A DNA stretch of 64,000 nucleotides from Tetradesmus obliquus (lineage: Eukaryota > Chlorophyta > Chlorophyceae > Sphaeropleales > Scenedesmaceae). The stretch is from assembly GCA_030272155.1 (NCBI GenBank), contig CP126198.1:5554501-5618500 (forward strand), written 5' to 3'. Each line of letters opens with the position of its first letter. Position 1 is the first letter of the stretch. The position numbers and the translations under genes are program-made. The notes under the pieces are model-generated. The model did not search any database and was not told where the DNA came from. It was given only the letters and a program-made list of their open reading frames with translations. Below are positions 59,183-64,000 of the stretch, one piece after another.

Positions 59183-61044
59183 CGATGTGACACATTTTTA
59201 ACATGTTAGTAACAGGCACGAGCAGCCAACAGGCGGCGGCAGCAGGGTGGTGACAGAGCCGCATGGATGGACCGGTACTGTGCTTGTGTGAGCTGTCGCA
59301 AGCGTCTACCCGGGTGTGCTGCTGTTGTGGTCGGTCTTGCGAAGCACGGGCAGCTTGCAAGTTGCATCATGTGAAGCCGCAAGTGCTGGATCTGCTGCGA
59401 TCTGGGTGCGGTGGTGTCTCAGCATGAGTGCCTTGCATGCGAGCACGTGCATGTGCGGCACGTGCAGCGTGAAGTAAGTTTATGCTTCCATGGTACTGCC
59501 TTGCCACAGTGCTGTTACAGCGGTGCCACAGTGTGGCCGGCGCATCTATGTGTACAGCATTTGACGGCTGATGCAATGAAGGTCAGGTGCTTGGTGCGTG
59601 CACAGTAACTCCCTCATTAATAACGGGTCAGGGGCACTGTGGTGTGCCCTGCGACCCGCTTGCGAAGCATGCCATCAGCAGCTGCCAGTGCAGCTGTGTA
59701 GTTGAGTTGGTTGCACCAGATCCCCACTTCCATTACCATCTGCATCAAGAGCATCAGTGCATGGATGGGACCGGGTCATGCGTGAAGCACAGGCAACACC
59801 TGTGCACGCCGTCACACTGGTTGCCATGCCCACATCGAGCCGTGCCACGGCAGCGGCTGTGTGCGTGCATGCATGCTGCAGTAGCTGCAGGCCACACACT
59901 GCACATACATGTTGCTTCGTTTGTGCTGTTGGTCTGTACTTGTACTGTGACAGGCCGTTGTGAGCATGAGGAACAGGTGGAGGGTGTCTTGAGCAGGGTG
60001 GACGACATCCATGTCGTTGGATGATCCTAATGACTAGGTCAAGGCTGAGCTTGTGTTGCAGTGGCTTCGCACGCCCTGTGCAAGGCCCAGCACTGCACAC
60101 AGCTCTTTAGGCGTTTTGCAACACAGGCTACAGCGTAGATGTGTGCTGCTGCAGTCATGAACTTGAATCTTGGGCTTGGCCATGGGGCCACACACACACT
60201 TTAGTGAGCTCAAGGCCAGAACCTGCCATTGAAAACACACACTACTGCGTGCAGCTCAGGCTGGCTGGGCCCGCCAGCGCCAGCTCCATAGCAAGATCCC
60301 TTGCAGTTTGCTCTGGTTCCACCTGCGGCCGTTTACTCATCTCATGTGCCTGGCACACAAGGCCGGGCGCTGGGCACCTCCTGTACAGGGAGTTGTGGCG
60401 TGTTCTGCTGGTGAGGCACTGCCTCCCGCTCCCGGCAATTGGGTTCGCTCAATTGTGCTGTGTGTGGCGAGCCAGTAGGATTCCGGCCGCCCTGGTAACA
60501 AAAAAAATCACGAGGCCCACATTGTAACAGTGCCACCCTAGCAATACCCTGAGGGCGGTTTGGTAGAAACAAAGAATTTCGCCAAGCATGATGCATCATG
60601 AGTGTCATATTGATGAGTGCGACAGCCGGCAGAGATTAGGATCCCTGATTGTACTGGACTCCAGCCTGTGGCACAGCACGTGCAGCAGCTGCTGCACTGC
60701 AGTGCTGCCTGCGGGTTACCTTGGACACGTCAAAACGCATTTGCTGTGTGTCGCTTGACCTGAGCCATGGACCAATGCACTGAATAACCATTGCAAGTTG
60801 CATTCTGTCCTGAGAGTAGGGCAGTGCAGCCCAAGTGTGCGGCCATCGTCGCAGGCAGTTTGTGGTAGTTTTCGTCGAAGTGCCCACATTCTGCAGTTGG
60901 CTGCGCCACGCCCCTAACAGTCCATATATATGATCTAAAAATAAATAGACTCGCACATGGCTTGTGCTGCGCGAAACGGACGTCTGGTGTTGTTGTCAAC
61001 AGCTAGAAGGCTACTGAGCCCAAACTGTGCGTGCAGCTCCTAGC
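59183..61044. other. Spacer between deacetylase and BTB gene
   Basis: No gene recognised apart from the possible degenerate deacetylase echo near 59960-60030. A TATATATG stretch near 60924-60932 is about 115 bases before the BTB start codon and could act as a TATA-like element. Confidence 0.4.
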
Positions 61045-63020
61045 ATGGTTTGCTTTGCAAGGTATTTCAAGCAAGGCGTAGTGGATAATGTGCGAGCAGA
61101 CGTAGATCTTGTGATCAGGCGCGGCGAAGGCCCAGGCGTTGGCGCTGCAGCTCCAAAGCCAAAGCGCGCCAGAACAGCAGCAGCAGCTGCTGCAACCAAC
61201 AATGCTGCAGTGGATCCCTTGGAGATCCACCGCTTCCCTGCCCACAGCATCATTTTGAACGAGAGTGACTACTTCAGGGCGCAGGTAAATGCTTGGCCGG
61301 CCCGCAAACAGCACTTCAAGAGTATGGCGTTGCTTATGAGCGTGCTCTTAGTCACTGCACGGCGCAATGAAACATGCAGTGGTGGAGCCTGTCTGCCCGG
61401 ACGTCGGTTTTGGGGGCTGCACCTGTGTGTTGTAGTTTGTGCTCACAAGCTGTGGCTGCGGCGGCAGCGGCGGCAACAGTAGTGGGAGCGCAGAGGCGCA
61501 TGTGGGGTGCATCATTGGCCAGGGCAGCAAGCATAACGTCAGCCGCAGCTATGCAGAAACTGCCCTCTGTGTAGTTTGTGCATCATCGATTTGGTATAGG
61601 GTTTGAACAATGCAACGTGTTCACTGTGTTTTTGTGCCACACACGATCTGCTACTACTTCGTCTCTCTGTCTCACGCATCTGTGCAGGGGGCGCGCTGGC
61701 AAGAAGATACACATGTTCCTGCAACCCCAAAAGCAGGCAGTGGCAGCAGCAGCAGCAGCAGCGCGGCACACGCCATGCGGCCAGCAGTGCACCTTACCAT
61801 TGACGGTGCAGAGCAGCTGCCAGCAGCAGAGGCAGTCATTGCAGCAATGTATGGCGTGCCTGATGCCATGAGCAGCCTGGAGCAGCAGCAGGCGGTGCAC
61901 ACTGTGGTGCTTGCAGACATGGTCAATGTAGAGGGTGCAGGACAGCAGAGCAATGCAGGCACTGCAAGCAGCAGCCAAGTCAGAGCAAGCCCTAGCAGCT
62001 GCAGCGAGGGCAGCATTGAAATCTTTGCCCGTGTGGCCTGCCTGCCTGCTGCAGCTGCTGCCAAGCATAGTCGAGCAGGCCCCTTGCTGCAGGGACAGCA
62101 CAGCAACACTGGCAGCAGTGACAGCAGCTGATGTCGGCGGCAGGACACAACAGCTGCTGGTTGCTGCTCTGGGTGACCTGCAGGCGGTGTGGTCGGACGC
62201 ACAGCAGCAGGCGCTGCTGCTGGGGTTGCCGCTGCCAGCAATGCTGCTGCTGCTGAGCTCAGACCAGCTGCGTGTCCCGTCAGAGGACACAGTGCTGTAT
62301 ACAGCCAAGCGCTACGTGCAGGCACAGAACATTGCAGCCAATTTAGCAGCAGCAAATGCAGCGCTCGCGCCGCAGGTGCGTGCGCCGCAGCTGTCGCTGT
62401 TTGCGCTGTCGTGGGCTGCACTGCCAGCTGACAGTGCCCAGCAGCTGCTGGGCTCCTATGCTCAGAAGCTGAGGGACTTGCTGCCTCTGCGGTACACTGC
62501 ATCAGCCGCAGAGCTGACTGCAGAGCTGGAGGTTTACCAAGGGGTCCCCGTGAGCTGGCAGCGCGGCCCCAGGCAGATAAAGCCGCTGCAAGGTGGGGTG
62601 CGGCTGGAGTGGCAGCTGCCACTGGAGCAGCTGCAGCAGGCCTTCAAGGACAGCGCTGCACAGCAGAAGACAGTGATTATTACCAGCCCCAGCAGTCCCC
62701 CTTTCGGCGGTGTGGCCTGGAGTATGACAGTGGTATGTGCTGGGCACAACGGCGGCACTTTGTCAGCGCTGTGTGTGGGGCCTGCTGGCACAAAGGTGCC
62801 CGACAGCATCTGTTTTAGGTGCAGCTGTACTGTCTCATGGCTTGGTGGGAAGTGCACGCGCAGCACGCTGCGGTTCGCCCGCCGCCGTGTGGTTTTGGTA
62901 CAAACCTTCCACCTGCCGCCCATGGTGGGTGGCGGCTGGGATGAGGCGGCCTGGGCAGCTGCTGGCCTGCCCACAGCAGGCGACACGCTGCTGGAGCTGC
63001 AGCTGCACAGCGTGGCGTGA
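61045..63020 (+). CDS. BTB/POZ-domain protein with one apparent frameshift
   Basis: BTB proteins of this type usually act as protein-interaction or CUL3-adaptor modules; a function here is inferred. Exon 1 (61045-61284, 80 codons) carries NVRADVDLVIR and FPAHSIILNESDYFRAQ. Exon 2 begins at 61688 and continues the BTB domain (HLTIDGAEQLPAAEAVIAA, then LADMVNV). From about 61935 the frame changes by one base, and the remaining protein is open to the stop at 63018-63020. This includes LRVPSEDTVLYTAKRYV (BACK-like), VRLEWQLPLEQL, FGGVAWSMTVVCAG and the C-terminal MVGGGWDEAAWAAAG. No plausible intron spans the change, so it is either a sequence error or a real disabling indel. It is a paralogue of the lone exon at 35793-36032. 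Confidence 0.75.
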
Positions 63021-63200
63021 GGCGGCCGCGGCTGGCTGGCTGGCTGTGGTGCATGTTCTGCCTGCTGTGCTAGATACATTGATGCGGAGCTTTTGCCAGC
63101 TCTGCGGGCCTTGCTAACTGCGCCGCCGTTGGGGCTTCGTTGTGTGGTGTGCTTTGTGGGGAAAAGTGCTGATCCACTGACACCTAGTGGGCGAAGGTGG

Positions 63201-63274
63201 GCCACAGCAGGCGGTATGCTGCTGGAGCTGTGCATGCACAGCGTGGTGTGAGGCGGCTGGCTGGCTGGCTGTCG
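63201..63274 (+). repeat. Echo of the BTB gene's 3' coding end, stop and UTR
   Basis: About 74 bases repeat 62975-63048, including the last codons, TGA and the GGCTGGCTGGCTG stretch after it. Confidence 0.9.
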
Positions 63275-64000
63275 TCTGTTTGCGCTGCTGTGCTGGGTCA
63301 ATGGAGAGCTACCGCGGGCCTGGCAGGGCTTGCAAGCTGTGCTCCCGCTGGGTTACTGTTCCTGACATAGGACTTGCATGAGTTGCATGCATGCAGGCTC
63401 TTGAAGCATCCAAGAAATTTGAGCAACATTGCTTGGTGACGTTAGGGTGGATACAATTCACTGTTGTGTGTTGTGCTGAGTACATGTGGGGGATGTGCTG
63501 TGTGAGGCGAGCGCGTCAGCTCATCCATGGCCACTGCACATCTGATGAGTGCTGCAGTTGATGGGCAGGAACAAGGCGTGAAAGCAGTTCTTTGTATGCT
63601 GTACCTGAGCTGTACCTGGGCTGTACAGCTGCATGCGCTGCAGAACTGTACCAAGGGTTGCCAAGCCTTGAAGGTGACTAAAGCCACCTTCAAGGCTTGA
63701 AGGTGACTAAGCAGATGTGGCCTGACGTCGCCAAGTGCTCAATCAACGGCTGAAAGCAATTACGTACCTCAATTCGTTGAAGTGCTCAGTTTCAGGCAAG
63801 TACGTCTTCTTATAAATTTAGGGGCGCCCGTGGGAACTTAGAGCACACCCGAAACTGTCAACCTGATTACTAACATCACGGTGCACGTCTCCCTCCGATC
63901 CCCCTCCGACCCAACACACTCTTGTTGAGGTCGGCTAGCCAGACCATCGGTGCATTGTAAGTTCAGTTGCAAACCAGGGCATCAGTACTCAAGTATTGTG
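63275..64000. other. Right-edge spacer with hairpin and TATA-like box
   Basis: No coding exon recognised. Bases 63663-63676 pair perfectly with 63685-63698 (14-bp stem, 8-base loop). The right end may be the promoter and 5' UTR of a gene outside the window. Confidence 0.45.
63811..63820 (+). promoter_or_regulatory. TATA-box-like element near right edge
   Basis: TATAAATTTA is followed about 25-30 bases later by a GC-rich to A-rich transition compatible with a transcription start. The downstream gene would lie beyond the window. Judged by motif only. Confidence 0.35.

Overview
The window is nuclear DNA from a green alga, most likely a chlorophycean (Sphaeropleales/Volvocales-like). The reasons are intron-rich genes with GT-AG introns of about 100-500 bp, an LHCII chlorophyll a/b protein, a plant-type HIBADH-family reductase with a transit-peptide-like N-terminus, TGTAA poly(A)-type signals, and very dense CTG/CAG triplet tracts. 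The species cannot be named from this sequence. All exon maps were made by hand from reading phase, splice signals and known protein families.

Layout: 201-6831 (+) ER-type HSP110/GRP170 (HYOU1-like) chaperone, 5' end outside the window. 7960-18319 (+) receptor-like kinase: signal peptide, predicted beta-helix-type ectodomain, one membrane helix, TKL-like kinase. 18320-22449 repeat-rich spacer with a 45-bp minisatellite. 22450-27442 (+) decayed CACTA/EnSpm-type (Tnp2-like) transposase. 27519-29560 tandem and inverted repeats. 30248-34908 (+) unrecognised multi-exon gene. 35793-36032 (-) lone BTB exon. 37140-40803 (-) glyoxylate/succinic semialdehyde reductase. 41672-46273 (-) unrecognised low-complexity protein. 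48129-50625 (+) LHCBM. 51943-59044 (+) class I (RPD3/HDA19-type) histone deacetylase. 61045-63020 (+) BTB protein with one apparent frameshift. A TATA-like box near the right edge may belong to a gene outside the window.

The most unusual signal is not a gene. In HYOU1, the kinase, the reductase and the deacetylase, many exons are accompanied by partial tandem copies of their own edges. Copies of an exon's 5' edge, with the 3' splice site, lie upstream of the full exon. Copies of its 3' edge, with the donor, lie downstream. Only one copy per set continues into the whole exon in phase. The extreme case is nine decoy acceptors in front of kinase exon 2, eight of them ending in an in-frame stop at the same place. 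Terminal exons of three genes are also echoed past their stop codons. The LHCBM gene has none of this. The echoes go with sense-strand (CTG)n tracts that run directly into the 3' splice site.

The genes form no operon or pathway. They are an ordinary eukaryotic mix (ER folding, surface signalling, aldehyde detoxification, light harvesting, chromatin) with a transposon remnant and repeat-rich spacers between them.
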